From positions 23,664,390-23,728,389 of the forward strand of contig OX457041.1 of NCBI GenBank assembly GCA_949752735.1: DNA of 64,000 nucleotides, read 5' to 3'. Shown piece after piece: positions 11,487 to 23,772 of this stretch. The notes below the pieces were generated by a model. It had not been told where the DNA came from, ran no database searches, and saw nothing but the letters and a program-made list of their open reading frames with translations. How positions within the stretch are numbered: position 1 is the first letter of the stretch; each line of letters begins with the position of its first letter. This stretch comes from Lumbricus terrestris. Lineage: Eukaryota > Annelida > Clitellata > Crassiclitellata > Lumbricidae. The translations under genes were made by a program, and so were the position numbers.

Positions 11487-12008
11487 CCTTACACTCTCTC
11501 GACCGCCGGTCACAAGTCACCTCAAGTTCTCCAACCGAGCCATATCCAAATCAACACCACGCCTTTGGAATGATCTGCCTCCTGAATTCCGGTCCTTTTC
11601 AGTCTCTCCATCATCATTACTAATCACACGATTAACACACACACGCACACACACGCACACACACACACACACACACCGCACCACCTTTCTCAGGCTCCTC
11701 TATCCATCACACCTCGGGCTTCTCATTCGAAATTTAAGACACTCCTTTTCACGAACTCTTACCCTGTCTCATCTGATCCTTCACCCTCCATGCAATTCCC
11801 GGCCCAGACGACACCCACCTTACTATAGCTGTTCCGCCTCTCTGAGATCCTATGGTAACTCGACCCGGACCACCACGGACTACTCTCACGGACAACCCTT
11901 CTAACTCAACGCAGCGCTCGTGAATAAGCTGGTGCCCCACGCTTGGCTTTCAAGTGGCGCTTTAGAAATTTCGAGTTTACGATACGATTACGATACGATT
12001 ACGATTGG
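11487..12008 (+). mobile_element. CR1/L2-like LINE, 3' part of interrupted copy
   Basis: It continues the LINE broken at 8117: the RLWNDLPPEFRS-encoding segment, a (CA)n tract (about 11637-11678), a 3' UTR like that at 3305-3540, and a tail of (ACGATT)-type repeats (about 11976-12006). Frames are decayed. Confidence 0.8.
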
Positions 12009-12085
12009 TGTCGCTGCTAAGTTTTATTTAATGACGTCATTGATCTCTGAACCCTTTGATAATAATAGGCTGTGCTTCGAGAAAG

Positions 12086-12188
12086 ATGGCGGACGATGAG
12101 CCTCCAATAATTAATAACAATGTAATAAACTGGAATGTTGACCTAGAAGTCAGTTTATTTCACGCCATGCATGATCACAAACCAGTTG
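12086..12188 (+). CDS. MRGBP: MRGBP exon 1
   Basis: Starts MADDEPP and ends in HKPV plus one base. The donor is gtgagt. Confidence 0.93.
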
Positions 12189-15100
12189 GTGAGTATTAAA
12201 CTGGTTCGCTTGTGCTTTTTTGCGATGAATGGTGAGTTTGGATAAAACGTGTGACGGAAAGTTGTGCGCACAGGCCTTGCCTGTGAGCTGAATCTTGCAA
12301 AAAAGCCTCAATTTACCGCAGTCTTCTGAGAAAAATTTCCACCGGATCTTCGCGAAATCTATTTTCTAAACGAAATCAGGATTCCTCAAAATTAGGAAGA
12401 ATCGCGGGCGTAGCTGTAGTATGGGGTCCTAATGACGACACTAACCCTAACCGACCCTCACGTAGGGCTGCCAACTTTTGGTTTTGCCATTCCGGGACGC
12501 TCACAGTCATTCTCTATACCATTTACAATTCACGCTGTCCAGATCACTGTGTATACTGTGCAGGCCTATATGCAATATGTAGGACTAGGCCCTAACGAAT
12601 GTTGCCTCAGACTAGCAAAGTATGTATATGGCTGATATCAGACTTGATAATTGCAATCAAATCATCCAAAGATTGTGGCCATTATTTAAAATTTTGCTCA
12701 GTTTCCATTGAGCTGCGTGCAGGTTAACGAGACTTAGGCCTGTGGCCAGCACGAGTAATGTTCATAGGATGCAAATGGACCCATTATCCCTTAAACTTAC
12801 ATAATTCTGTTGAGTTGATGCCATTTAAAGAAATTCCGGATCACCTCGTGCGATGTCGTAGAACTTAGTACATGCCATGTCAAACTTTATTTTCGCCAGG
12901 AGTTCCGAAGTCCGTGCTATAGGCAATGTCAGATCACAGATTGTTCGTCATGCTGCGCTCTTTCACAAAAGCGTTGGAAGCGGGAAATGACAGTTCGTTA
13001 GACACATTAAGCCACGTACGGCAGTGGGTTGTGGGCATAAAACGAAGTCTTTAAACCATGCAACGCTGCCCAACATCCGATCCAATGTCGAGTCAGCAGC
13101 GTCAGGTCTGATAGTGCGAAGAAAGTAAAATTCACCAAACAACCTGTTGAGCTTAATATGCGAAAATAAGAACATAATTTGTTTAAATGAATTCTCTTCA
13201 AATTCCGGGACAATTTGAGATCAATCCGGGACACGGGACGCAAAGGGCCGATTCCGGGACTGTCCCGGCGAATCCGGGACGGTTGGCAGCCCTACCCTCA
13301 CGACGCCCAATCACACCTAACCGACCCTCACGACGCCTGACCTGAGCTCTAACCGACCTTCACGATGCCTAACCTGACCTTAACCGACACGTCGGTCCCC
13401 GATACTATAGTTATTTCAAATCAGAATTCCGGTACCATGATTGGGTGGGGGTGCGGTAGCGCATTGGATAACACATTGGCATGGAGAGCGAGAGGTAGCG
13501 AGACCCGTATAGGCGGACGTGCTTTGTAGGCTGCTATTAGCGCCGTGTATTGCAGGCTGTCTGTTCTGTTAGTAGTTACAATTGATGTTGACTAAGATTG
13601 TTGCATTAGTTATACATGTACAGCGCAGTGCGTTTGCAGGCGTTTCATTAAAAAATAGTATTTATTATATTACAAGAAACAGGTAGACAAAGAAATGGGT
13701 TCGGTCGCTGATATAAAATGAGTAAACAGGTAATCCCGAAGACTGCGTGCCCATTTACAGAACAATATGGTTGCCAACAACTTGGCTAAAATAAAGCGCT
13801 GCCACCTGTCAGCCGCATCCCATGGTGCAATGCGCTCAGTAAGTAAGCAATCAACATGAGATCTAACTAAAACGGTCAGGTTCATAATTTATAAATGAGA
13901 AAAAAATATTCAGTAAATACAATGGTCGAAACTGAAGAAACCTACGCTTCGTAAACTTGTTAAGGGCTTTTAAAAATTAAATGTCGATTGGCGTTTCGCA
14001 CTGGTCTCGTTAATTTCAAACGTATCTGGGCGAAAACTCAAGTCAACAGAATTTCGAACATTTGATCTTCACTCTTTTAAGCATGTTTCACGAATTTTTC
14101 CTATTGCTATAATCCAACAAAATGTCCTATATACTTACCTAGGACACGTGCTAATTTCTAGTTAGTTACTTACTTACTGAGCACACGATATCATGGGATG
14201 TTAGCTTATAAGGCCACAGCATTCTATTTTAGCGTTTTCTTGGGTGGCCATATTGTTTACATAGATGGGCAGTTGGGCATGCAGTCTTCGGGATTGCCAG
14301 TAAACAAATACGACTGTTGCAGACTGGAGCAGAATAGAACGATTTGACCTATAGCTTAATATTTCTGTGAAAGTAAGCGGGCGAGTAGGGTTCACGAACT
14401 AATGCATTTGACTAGAAAATTTTACTTTTTAATGGAAAAAAGTAAGGTTTTGGTTTCTAGTTATGTTGCGCGGGTGGTTTCTAGTAACGTAAACCCGAAG
14501 ACTGCGTGCCTCCCTGTGTGCAAAGCCACTTGAAAAGAAGCTGGTTTTGAGAAGACCGAAGAAGAAGAAAGACTGCTAGAAAGAATGGAAGAGTGAACTA
14601 AAGGAGACTAAGGTATCTGTAGCAAACAAACGGTCCAATTGAAGCAAATAAGCAAGACTAAGCCATAGCAGTTCTTGTGCGGGAAATACGTGGTCAAGTT
14701 TTTGGGAGGAACAAAGCAGGCAGTGGGAGGAAGGTGAATGAGGCCGAAGCATTACATCAACCAATATTTCAGGGCAAGACCCCACTGAACCTTAAATTGT
14801 GTGTGAGCGCATATTTTTAGCCATCTGTTTGTGTATGATCAGCTTCACGCGAATAAAACTGTGTTTCTTCCAATTATTAGTTGTAACCCTACATCTTTTA
14901 TTTGCATTGACCAATGACCATTAATTATATTTGTCATGGTAAATTTCTTATTATGGTGTATTTTTGGAATGTTGTGTATTTATTTTTGTTATAATTTTTA
15001 GTTGTAATATATATTATTCAGATATTTATAATGCTAAAAAAATAGATGAATTTACATGGACAGTTTGAGTACAAGATGTAAAAGTTAAGAATTTGTAGTT

Positions 15101-17518
15101 AAAGAATTAAAATTTATGTTCTGTATATATATATTTATAGTATGTAACTGACAAAGGCTGCATCTTGAAGATCAGCATATGCATCGGCATTATAGTTTTG
15201 GTGTCAAGTGAAATGTGCTTTCTTCTTTTAGGCGTCAACCGTCACTTTCAGATGGTCTTCATTCACGACAAACTGAACAGCTCTGTGAGCAAAAAAATAC
15301 CGTCCAGTGAAATCTGGAAGCATCTCACTGAGCTCTATGATCTGCAGGCTTTAGTGAGTTGTTAATAGAAATAAGATATAAATTTTTACTTCTCAACCAT
15401 AGGTAAGAATGATTCCATGGAGATGGGAACATTTATAACTGGAAATGTTATTTATTATTATCATTATCATTGAACTTTTGTCTGTTACGAATCATAGGTT
15501 GAGTTTTAAGGTCATTTCGAAGCACATCTGGAAAGGATTGTTTTCGGCTCCATGTCGGCCTGTTTTGGGGTTGTAAGCATGGACCATAGTCATCTGATCT
15601 TTACTATGTTTAATTAAAATGTATACATATATATATATATATTACATGTAATATATATTATATATATTATGTAATGTATTAAGGGTTTATGTATAACTTT
15701 TGCACACTAGTGAAATTTACTTAGAATGGAATACAGAAAAAACCTAACCTCTCCCTCCCTCTCATCCAAGTTTATCTATAATACATTACTCTCTCCCAAC
15801 TTTGTTTGCAGATGTCCTCATTTCATCTGAATACTAAAACCTGGATAAGGCAACACTGACTTTCATGTTTTGTGCTAACTGTGATGCTGGGTGTGGTTGG
15901 CTACTTTGACTCTGTCGGGGTCCAGCAGAGAGATTGTAATTAGACCTGATGCGATCTGCTGTCTGACTGATGTTGATGTTAAAGACAAAAGCTGTACTGT
16001 CATTACTAAATGTACTAAATTAAGGACTTACATTGCCTTGGGTGTAACACCCTTCTCATGTTTGCATAAATTTGGGTGACATTTCCCTTCCAACCCCAGC
16101 AGACTTCCTCGGTGTACCACCCTGCAGACGTGGAAAATGTTTCCATCGCTGTAAAAGGCCACCACTGGTAATTGGCCTTCCCACCGTCAAAAGACACAAA
16201 GTAGCGTTTATGTTTTCGTATTATTTGTCTGTTTTTTTGGGAAAGCACGATTCCGAACGAATACCTTTTCCCAACAAAGAGGTGGAGTTTGGTCTACCTC
16301 CGGAGTCATTCGATGACCTCATGAGTCAAGATTTTCCAAGGTCGGTGCAGACGACTTCTAATGCCGAACCGTCGATCAAGGAATTCACAGCGAATGTTGC
16401 CAGCAAGGAAACAACGGATGTGAAACCATCGAGTAATTAACTCTACAAGAATTTAATTTTATCAGCTCTGTGATTTTGTTTTTTGCAGTTGCATTCTGCA
16501 ACTCTGCTGCAGTTACTTTTGACTGGACTTTTCTGGTTCATTGCAACTCTTTAAAATGGACTTACAGAAAGCAACCGTCCTCAATGCCACGCACATTATG
16601 ATAATGGAGCTACATAAACCTCTGGATTAGATTCTTATCTTTCTATATTACTTTTATGGCTTTTGATAAGTTTGTTCGTCAAAACTATTTGCAATATGAA
16701 TGAGATAGTTTACAAGACGTCATTTGAAGCTCCAAGAACTATCGTCAAAGTTCATTATGTCGAAGGTTCGAAATAAGTGGAATTACAACCTCAAGTTCTG
16801 TCAGACGTCATATGAACTGAAGTCATCATGAACTTCCAATACATACATTGGTTGCGATATTCTAAGCGTTCAAAAGATTTTACTTAAAATAAATGATGTT
16901 GTTTATCAATGAAGTTTATACATAAATGTGCAGCTACGTTATACGTATATTTTATGAGGTATAGCTGTCTTACAAACTTTAACATTCATTCTTTATTTAT
17001 GAGTATACAAACCTGAACCTGCAAGTTTCTGAAATTGAATGTTCAGTTGTTCTCTAAAATTTAGTGCATAGTTTGCATCAAGTCAGCGCTAGGAATGTCT
17101 TGTTTACTTTCAACCATCGATCCAAAAATAGAACCTGGAAACTTTTATACTATCATGCAGAAAATACCAACAAAGAATGCTCCAAATATATTATTATTAT
17201 TACCTAAATTTATTACGCGCGCAAGGTCACACCAAAATTTGAATCTGAAGCGCGGATAGTCAGCCGCTTTAAATTTTTTTCCTTTTCTGTTGTTTCTGAA
17301 ACTTAGGTGCCATATCAAAATCCAGCAAAGTATCAGCACAGCCAACAAACGATGAAAGCTCTGGAAGCACTGAGAAGCAGCAGCCGACAGAACTGAGCAA
17401 AACAGAAGAGAACGTGAAGAGCGATCGTAAAAGAACGCGACACAGCATTCAACAGACGGCGGGCGACTCCTCATCCACGAACACACCGGGAAGCACAAAG
17501 CGGGTCCGCCGGACGTGA
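12086..17518 (+). CDS. MRGBP: MRG/MORF4L-binding protein, four exons
   Basis: The joined exons 12086-12188, 15232-15353, 16246-16432 and 17307-17518 give 207 aa, close to the vertebrate protein as I recall it (about 200 aa). MRGBP is the Eaf7-type subunit of the nuclear NuA4/TIP60 histone-acetyltransferase complex and binds the chromodomain protein MRG15. Family hallmarks seen are LFHAMHDHKPVG and VNRHFQM (residues about 24-42), then IPSSEIWKHLTELYDLQAL and PFPNKE. The tail is acidic and serine-rich and ends in basic KRVRRT. All junctions are GT-AG and keep frame (phases 1, 0, 1). The start has a good context (purine at -3, G at +4). Intron 1 carries most of the repeats. Confidence 0.95.
12440..13400 (+). 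repeat. 'ctaaccgaccctcacgacgcc' minisatellite, split by a transposon
   Basis: Short repeats of the form ctaaccgaccctcacgacgcc lie at 12440-12462 and about 13295-13395. They are separated by the hAT-type element at 12463-13294, whose 8-bp duplication CCCTCACG is taken from the repeat itself. Confidence 0.7.
12463..13294. mobile_element. hAT-type element, TAGGGCTGCCAAC family, copy 1
   Basis: Inverted ends TAGGGCTGCCAAC and GTTGGCAGCCCTA enclose 832 bp. The flanking 8-bp duplication is CCCTCACG (12455-12462, 13295-13302). The subterminal 'ttttgccattccggga' and 'aatccgggac' words recur in the copy at 60492-61413. No transposase. It lies in MRGBP intron 1. Confidence 0.9.
13445..13640 (+). repeat. 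tRNA-related SINE
   Basis: It has 'ggtagcgcattggataacacattggc', a B-box-like region and 'ggcggacgtgctttgtaggctgc', matching the copies at 2858, 30076 and 55940. Ends are approximate. Confidence 0.65.
13729..14300. repeat. Foldback element in MRGBP intron 1
   Basis: The arm at about 13729-13778 (ggtaatcccgaagactgcgt) is the inverted copy of about 14245-14300 (gcagtcttcgggattgcc), including the 'atatggttgcc / ggccatattg' words. The loop contains the 260-bp block that recurs inverted at 18549-18820. Confidence 0.65.
14500..14800 (-). mobile_element. CR1/L2-like LINE fragment, 3' end
   Basis: The minus strand resembles the C-terminus of the decayed LINE at 21640-23110 (LRPHSPSSHCLL versus LRPHSASSHRPL). 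Only about 80 codons remain. Confidence 0.6.
15232..15353 (+). CDS. MRGBP: MRGBP exon 2
   Basis: The acceptor is ttcttttag; the exon encodes VNRHFQM through YDLQAL; the donor is gtgagt. Its length of 122 nt restores frame exactly after exon 1. Confidence 0.95.
15622..15682. repeat. AT-rich TA microsatellite
   Basis: Imperfect (TA)n in MRGBP intron 2. Confidence 0.9.
16246..16432 (+). CDS. MRGBP: MRGBP exon 3
   Basis: The acceptor is gggaaag; the exon encodes HDSERIPFPNKE through DVKPS. The frame also reaches a stop 8 nt beyond the donor. The 'gagtaatt' donor plus the exon 4 acceptor gives a longer protein with the expected basic tail, so splicing is preferred. Confidence 0.88.
17307..17518 (+). 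CDS. MRGBP: MRGBP exon 4 and stop
   Basis: The acceptor is gaaacttag. The exon encodes a Ser/Lys/Glu-rich tail with DRKRTRHS and ends KRVRRT-stop, resembling the basic end of vertebrate MRGBP. Confidence 0.88.
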
Positions 17519-18371
17519 TCGTCCAATTTACTGACTGATCAACTGACTGAAAAATAGGGATATTGTTTTGTTTTAGAAATCTTTTCAAGATGACTGCATT
17601 ATGGAGAGTGGCATGCCAGTCGCAAGAACCTATTCAAGACATGTTGTAATGTTTTCCGGAATTTTTTTTAGTTGAGTATGTTTAGTTTCACAAGTCGACT
17701 TGTTACTTGTGATGTCACTCAAGGTATTAGCATTGTTTAAAAATAATTTCAGTGTTCTTGTTTAAAAAAACAAGACATGACTTAAAAAAATTGTAGCAGC
17801 CCGCTGCTAAAATAGATTGTGGTCAACTTGTGCAAACCTGGCATCTTATTGATTGCATGGTAACATAAGGGCTACAATCAAAATTAGACCTATTACACAA
17901 ATCAACGCAGCTGAACAATGTATAAGCAGATATAGACATCATCATCGCATGTAAAACTCATGTTACTGTACTCCTACAATCCTTAAATTTGGGAAATCGC
18001 TTCAAAAAGTCCAATCTTCATCACACCCTTCAAATCCCAGCTAGAATAATATAAATATCTTAACAGTTCCATGAACTTAGGATGTTGTTCATCTGTGGAT
18101 TCTCGTAAGTTTTTAGCCTTTTCAGTTGTTCCACTAGCTTTTCCTTAGTCAACATTAGCTGTGTTAATTCTCTTCCACAGCTGTCTAAAAATGCTTGTTT
18201 AGGTTCAAGAACGTTCTCAATTCTTTAAATGAAAGCATTCAGCTGAAAGAATTATTCAGATCTTTGGCAGTTTTCACGTGATCGTCATGATTAGATCATC
18301 ATCATTATGATCTAATCTTTTCCAAAATTTCACATAGAATTAAGAGCTTTAAAATTAAATCCACTTAGTTT
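17519..18371 (+). other. MRGBP 3' flank
   Basis: AT-rich, with no other gene. I could not assign a definite poly(A) site. The sequence from about 18372 (ttatttatttgtttatttat) resembles the A-rich end of an inserted repeat. Confidence 0.45.
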
Positions 18372-18548
18372 TATTTATTTGTTTATTTATTTATTGCACC
18401 ATAAAAGAACATAGAACAGGTAGCGGATACAGAACAATTTCTTAGCAACAGGAGACCCGGAAAAATCTATAAGCTTATATCAACCTGGCCTTAGGCCCCT
18501 AGTTCTTACATAGTGTGTTAGTAAATGCATTATTTGATATGGGAGAGT

Positions 18549-18820
18549 AACTAACTAGAAATTAGCACGTGTCCTAAGTAAGTAAATAGGACATTTTGTT
18601 GGATTATAGGAATAGGAAAAATTCGCGAAATACGCTTAAAAGAGTGAAGATCAAATGTTCGAAATTCTGTTGACTTGAGCTTTCGCCCAGATACGTTTGA
18701 AATTAACGAGACCAGTGCGAAATGCCAATCGACATCTAATTTTTAAAAGACCTTAACAAGTTTACGAAGCTTAGGTTTCTTCAGTTTTGACCATTGTATT
18801 TACTGAATATTTTTTTTTTG
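18549..18820 (-). repeat. Inverted copy of the block at 13905-14173
   Basis: Reading the minus strand here reproduces the 13905-14173 block (for example aggacacgtgctaatttcta and ttcgaaattctgttgactt), with about 90% similarity by eye. The copies are about 4.4 kb apart and face each other. Confidence 0.8.
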
Positions 18821-18860
18821 TTTCAAACACCCAGAACATGCACACACACACACACACAAC

Positions 18861-20308
18861 CATGGGCGGAGACTTGGAGGGGAGACGGAAAGACGCGAGA
18901 TTTATTGACGGGCGAATGGCTCTGAGTGTCGCCGAAAAATTTTCATCTTTTGCCGGTGTCATGAAACGGAGTATCCCCTGAAAGCTATCCGGGGGGATGA
19001 ATTAATCTATCCCCCCGGATGGAATTAACCGGTCTATACTATCCGGGGGGATAAACCATTCTATCCCCATTTTTGAAAAATGCGCATAATAAAAAAATTT
19101 ATGCTGTAATCAAAATTTAAAGTGACTCTAATTGTTTTAAGTGTGCTAAGCAATCTATATTATAAGGCAGAAATTCCATATGTTTGTTTGTTTGTACGCT
19201 TTTTACAGAATTGACTCTCCCCTGCAGAATAGGCTCGGAAATGAAACAGCGTCGGTTTAAAAAAATTCTTGAAATCGATTCTTACCCGAATTATATGGTC
19301 ATCGCAACTATTTTCAGGTTTTAATTCAGTTCAAAACAAAAGTTATTAGCATTTTAAGACAGATTTCATCAGTAATTGACCACACTAGCGCGTAAGTCAA
19401 GAGTCTACACCGCATGACGTCATACCCGCCCAGTAATTATTTTCGTAGCGCCGCGTAGGGGTGGGTCAAGTTTGGCTTTTTGGGGAAGCGAGGTGGGGTG
19501 GAGGGTTGGCGAAAACCCGAAATTTAGCAGTCAACGATGGACACCAGAGTGGAGTAGTGTTTAAAACCCTAAATTTCACTTTGGAACTCGAGTTATTAGC
19601 GTTTTAAGACAGATTTAATCGCTAACGCTTTGGTAGCAGTATCGAGCTTTAGTAAAGGAGTCTACAGCCCCAATGACGTCATACAAGCCCAGTAATAATT
19701 TCCGTAGCGCACCGCAGGGGCGGGTTACGTTTGGCTTTTTGAGGAAGCGGGGTGGGCTAGAGGGTTGGCGAAAACCCTAAATTTAGCGGTCAACGTTGGG
19801 TACCACATTGGAGTAGTGTTTAAAACCATAAATTTCCCGGGCAACGCCGGGTTACACATCTAGTGCTCATATAAAGGCAACTCGAATTTATTTAGTGGCT
19901 CTGAGTGTTCTTAAGTGTTTTAAATGTTTCAAGTGCTCTAAAAACAGCGCAAAACAAATTATCTGGTAGGAATAAACATACCTGTTAGTGTCATTGTTCA
20001 AAACGAAGCAGATGAAAATTAATTTGCAAAAAAAATACACGCGGAAGCGGTTTTCCGACCTTTTTTTAATTTGGGGGGATACGATTAATACGGGGGATAC
20101 TCTATTTCGTGACACCGGCCAAAATTTCTGACGACTTTTTTAAAGTCATCCGGCAAAATCTTGAAGAAATTTTCTGTTTTCGCCGGGAAAAAAGTTGATG
20201 ACTTTTTTAGTCGCGACGCTCAACGATTGGGGGGACAAATGCATGGGCCGTCCCCCCAACACCTCCATTTGGGGGGGGGGGACCGTCCCCCCTAGGTCTC
20301 CGCCCATG
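18861..20308. mobile_element. 1.45-kb hAT-type element with CATGGGCGGAGAC ends
   Basis: The ends CATGGGCGGAGACTTGG and CCTAGGTCTCCGCCCATG are inverted repeats with an exact 8-bp duplication CACACAAC (18853-18860, 20309-20316), taken from a CA microsatellite. The interior has palindromic 'atccggggggat' words (18985-19055). It also has two copies of a roughly 160-bp block (about 19400-19560 and 19665-19830). No transposase. Confidence 0.88.
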
Positions 20309-20439
20309 CACACAACCTAAATAGGGCCTACGACTTGGCCTCTCTGGCGATTCTGAGTTTTCTGACCATTGGATCTCGTTCAACTCCGAAAACAGGGCTT
20401 AAAGTGTGACTGGATGGTCATGGACGGCGTCCAGGCACT

Positions 20440-21610
20440 TATTTTCAAATCGAACAAAGAGAATACGTAGGTGTATTGTTACGACAGTTTCAAAACGTAG
20501 AGAATAGGCCTACGTAGATATACTGTTAGGCTATGATTGTCTTCAAACAGCAGAGTACGTAGTTATGGTAATCATGGTCTTATGACAAAGAGATTAACAT
20601 ATATAGTCCTCATAATTAGCCTATTGTTAGTTGTCACGGTTGTTTTCACCGAAAAAACTCCGTAGATAAGATTATAATCTTAATTATAAGAAGAGCGCAC
20701 ACGATTGTCTTCCAACAGAAGAAGTCGATATGGTACAATTGTCTTTAATTTGTCTTTGATTTTCTCTGCTGAAAGGAAATCGTTTGTCAAAAAAACCGTA
20801 GAAATGATACTGATTGTTTTCAAGCAGAAGAAATACGTATATAATAACTACGATTGTCTCAGCGATATAAAAATAAACAGATATAGCCTATAGGGCCTTA
20901 TGCCTTATATATGGTTACGATTGTCTTGAAACAGAACAATATATAGGCCTAGGCCTTTGTCGACACGATTGTTTTAAAGAAAACCAATACGAAGATATGG
21001 TTACGATTATCTTGGGGAAAATAGAAGACGCCGATGTGAGGCGACGATTGGTTTTAAACAAAAGGAATAGGCCTATAGGTGGGATATTGGCGCGCAGGTT
21101 AGCTATTGTCGTTTTAAACCAAAGACGGTTGGTCCCTATGACAACGATTGTCTTCAAGCAGCTAGAGTATATGGTTGGATATGGCTACGATGGTCTTCGC
21201 ACAAGAGAATACGCAAACACAATGATTACAAAATTATTGGATTACAATTGTTTTCCAATTCCAAAGGTGAGATTAATTACGTCGATGTAGGCTAATGACG
21301 GCTGTGTGTTAAAAAATACACAGATTAGGTAAAGTATATCCTACTCACGCATAGCTGTCATGGCGATTGTCTTCAAACAAAGGTATAACGTCAATTGGAC
21401 TACGAATATTGTCAGAGAGAGGAATAAGCCTGCGAAGGCTTGAAAACGACTGCTTTCAAACTTTCAAACAAGGTGAATGCGTAGCTATGGTTACGTACTA
21501 TTGTTTTTAAGTTAAACAATAGGCCTACGCAGATAGGGCCTACGTGTAGGGCGTATGCCAGGATTTTGGTGAGGTGCTTATAGTAAGTGTCGTCTTCACG
21601 CAAAGGAATA
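20440..21610 (+). repeat. Degenerate tandem array around 'acgattgtcttcaaacagaa'
   Basis: The word 'acgattgtcttcaaacag' and variants recur about every 50-90 bp (near 20535, 20703, 20815, 20920, 20960, 21040, 21145, 21190, 21365), often followed by 'aatacgtagatatggtt'. This looks like an old decayed satellite. The short frames in it are not supported as genes. Confidence 0.7.
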
Positions 21611-21614
21611 CGTT

Positions 21615-23110
21615 GTATTGTATTATATTGTATTTACGCATTTATAAAGCGCCTCTCGTGGGGTGAACCGTTCAGAGGCGCTCCCAGTGTGCAAGGCCCC
21701 CGCGAGAAGAAGCAGGTTTTAAGAAGAGACAAAGCAGAGGAGAGACTGCCAGACAGAAGTGTAGAGCGAACAGAAGGAGATATATCATTCCAAAGAGAAG
21801 GGCCAATTGAGCAAATGATCGAGACTTAACCGAAGTGGACGATGGGAGGAAGCTGAGTGAGGACGAAGTTTAATAGCATTATTCAGATATTTTAGGGCAA
21901 GACCCTTTTGAGCCTTTAGGAACAGAGTGAGGATCTTAAATTGTGTGCGAGCAAGGAGAGGAAGCCAGTGAAGTTCATCAAACATAAAGGTAGATATAAT
22001 TATGAGAGTTCTTGGGAAGTCTAGCAGCTGAGTTGAGAACCGACTGAATCGGTGAAAGACGAACTTTAGGAAGACCAATGAGAAGAGAATTGCAATTGAG
22101 TCAATTCGAGAACATATAAAAGCATGAACTAAGGTAGTGAAGATGGAGGAGGAGACAGATCGAGCGACGTATGACTCTGAGACATCTTAAATTAAAAATA
22201 ATATAACCAGCGTGTCAGATTGGAAATATGCTCAGTAAAGGTAATTAAGTGAGCTATCAAGAACAACACCCAGATCCCGCACACTTGAAGAGAATGAAAA
22301 CAGCGGAAATTTTTCAAGCTTTTGGAGCTGCGGGGAGTACCTAACCAGATGAATTGAGTCTTTGTAGTATTAAGCGAAAGGCGATTAGAAGACATCCATG
22401 ACTGGAGATGATAAGTGTGGGATTCAATAAAGCCAACTAAAAGCAGCTGGGAAGATGGGGGGGGCATGTCCTGGACATCATCGGCGAAGAAATGGCCAGC
22501 AGCATTACAAACCGGGGAAGAGAGAAGATATGTCAGCCGTACGTGTAAGAATATATAGGAGAGGCCCAAGAACTGAACATTGAGGAACACCCAGATTAAC
22601 ATTAACCGATTGGGTTCGAGAATCACCAGATATAACCACTTGGGTTCTTTCAGAAAGTTACGACTGGAACCAAGATAGGTATAGAGGCCCTTGACACCAT
22701 AGGAGGTCTCAATAGCTTGAGAATGATATCATGATCCACCATATAAAAAACTGAAGAGACATCATAGAAGCCTTAGAAGGCCAATAAAATGTATGTATGT
22801 ATGTATGTATGTATGTGTGTGTGTATGATGATCCTTGCCTGCGTACATGTACGGAAAGCCGTAGGCTAGCCTACTGAGGTTCCATTGTTTGAACCCAATG
22901 AATTGAAACCAGGGCTGCGCCGCCAAATGCACTCCCCACACCTCGCGTCCTGTTTTCCTATTCAATTCATTTAGAACGGCATAGTAGATTTATGATAGTA
23001 GAGAAAGGAAAGCAGTCTCAGTGGAATGATGGGCCCTAAAGTCAGACTGATTGCAGAAAGGATACCAGATTGCTCAAGGTAAGGCAGAAATTGCAGTTCA
23101 GGTGTCTTAG
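21615..23110 (-). mobile_element. Decayed CR1/L2-like LINE
   Basis: Minus-strand fragments read FADDVQ (catalytic-motif remnant near 22490), SWMSSNRLSLNTTKTQFIWLG (22330-22400) and LHWLPLLARTQFKILTL (21940-21985), in different frames. The 3' end has 'gcgcctctcg...cagaggcgctcccag' and an A/T-rich tail. Many frameshifts; a (TATG)n microsatellite lies at about 22788-22827. Confidence 0.75.
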
Positions 23111-23227
23111 AAAGAAAGGAGAGATTTGATATAGCCTAGGTCGATAATTTTGGCAAAGGTTGTCAATGTTAGGCTTTTTGAGGGAAGGAAACACAAATGA
23201 CCGTTTCTGTGAGGGAGGGATGCAACC

Positions 23228-23231
23228 TTCA

Positions 23232-23271
<40 letters not shown>

Positions 23272-23282
23272 GAGAGAGAGAC
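23228..23282. repeat. (GA)n microsatellite
   Basis: A gagaga/gagaca run. Confidence 0.95.
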
Positions 23283-23772
23283 CTATTATAAACAAATAGA
23301 CCAAAAAGGGGCTAAAATCATCCAAAATGCGATAAAATAACGAATGCCTGCCCTGTATGCACCATCAAGGATATGGTACTGTCTTAGGCGAAAACAAAGC
23401 ATAAGATAATGGGAATATTTTTTCCAAAGTTATGAATAATAATTGGTGTGGTAGGCCCTATGCTAAATCTTAATCGCGTCTAACCAGGATTTGATTGGTA
23501 ATTTCTAACAATTCTCTCTGTTGGGCTACTTTATGACGTAAATAATGCGTAATCAAGGCAATCGACTATTCGCGCCATTCTTAGCAACGCGTTATTGTTT
23601 GTGAAACGTAGTTAAGGTTTCGTTTCGTCTATTTGACATAAAACAAAGTAAACAAAGTACGAAAACATTCCATGCGGAATTAAAAACACGGCGTATTTTG
23701 TTGAGACTCGAGAGCGTTTTGTCAGACGTTCAATCGGAACAAACGTCCTGCAATCTGATATCGGAAAATATT

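Noticed and set aside
16072..16245. Possible 5' extension of MRGBP exon 3
   Set aside because: The open frame continues upstream, but the protein alignment and the acceptor at 16245 place the junction at 16246.
17145..17588. 147-residue minus-strand frame
   Set aside because: Antisense to MRGBP exon 4, without recognisable motifs.
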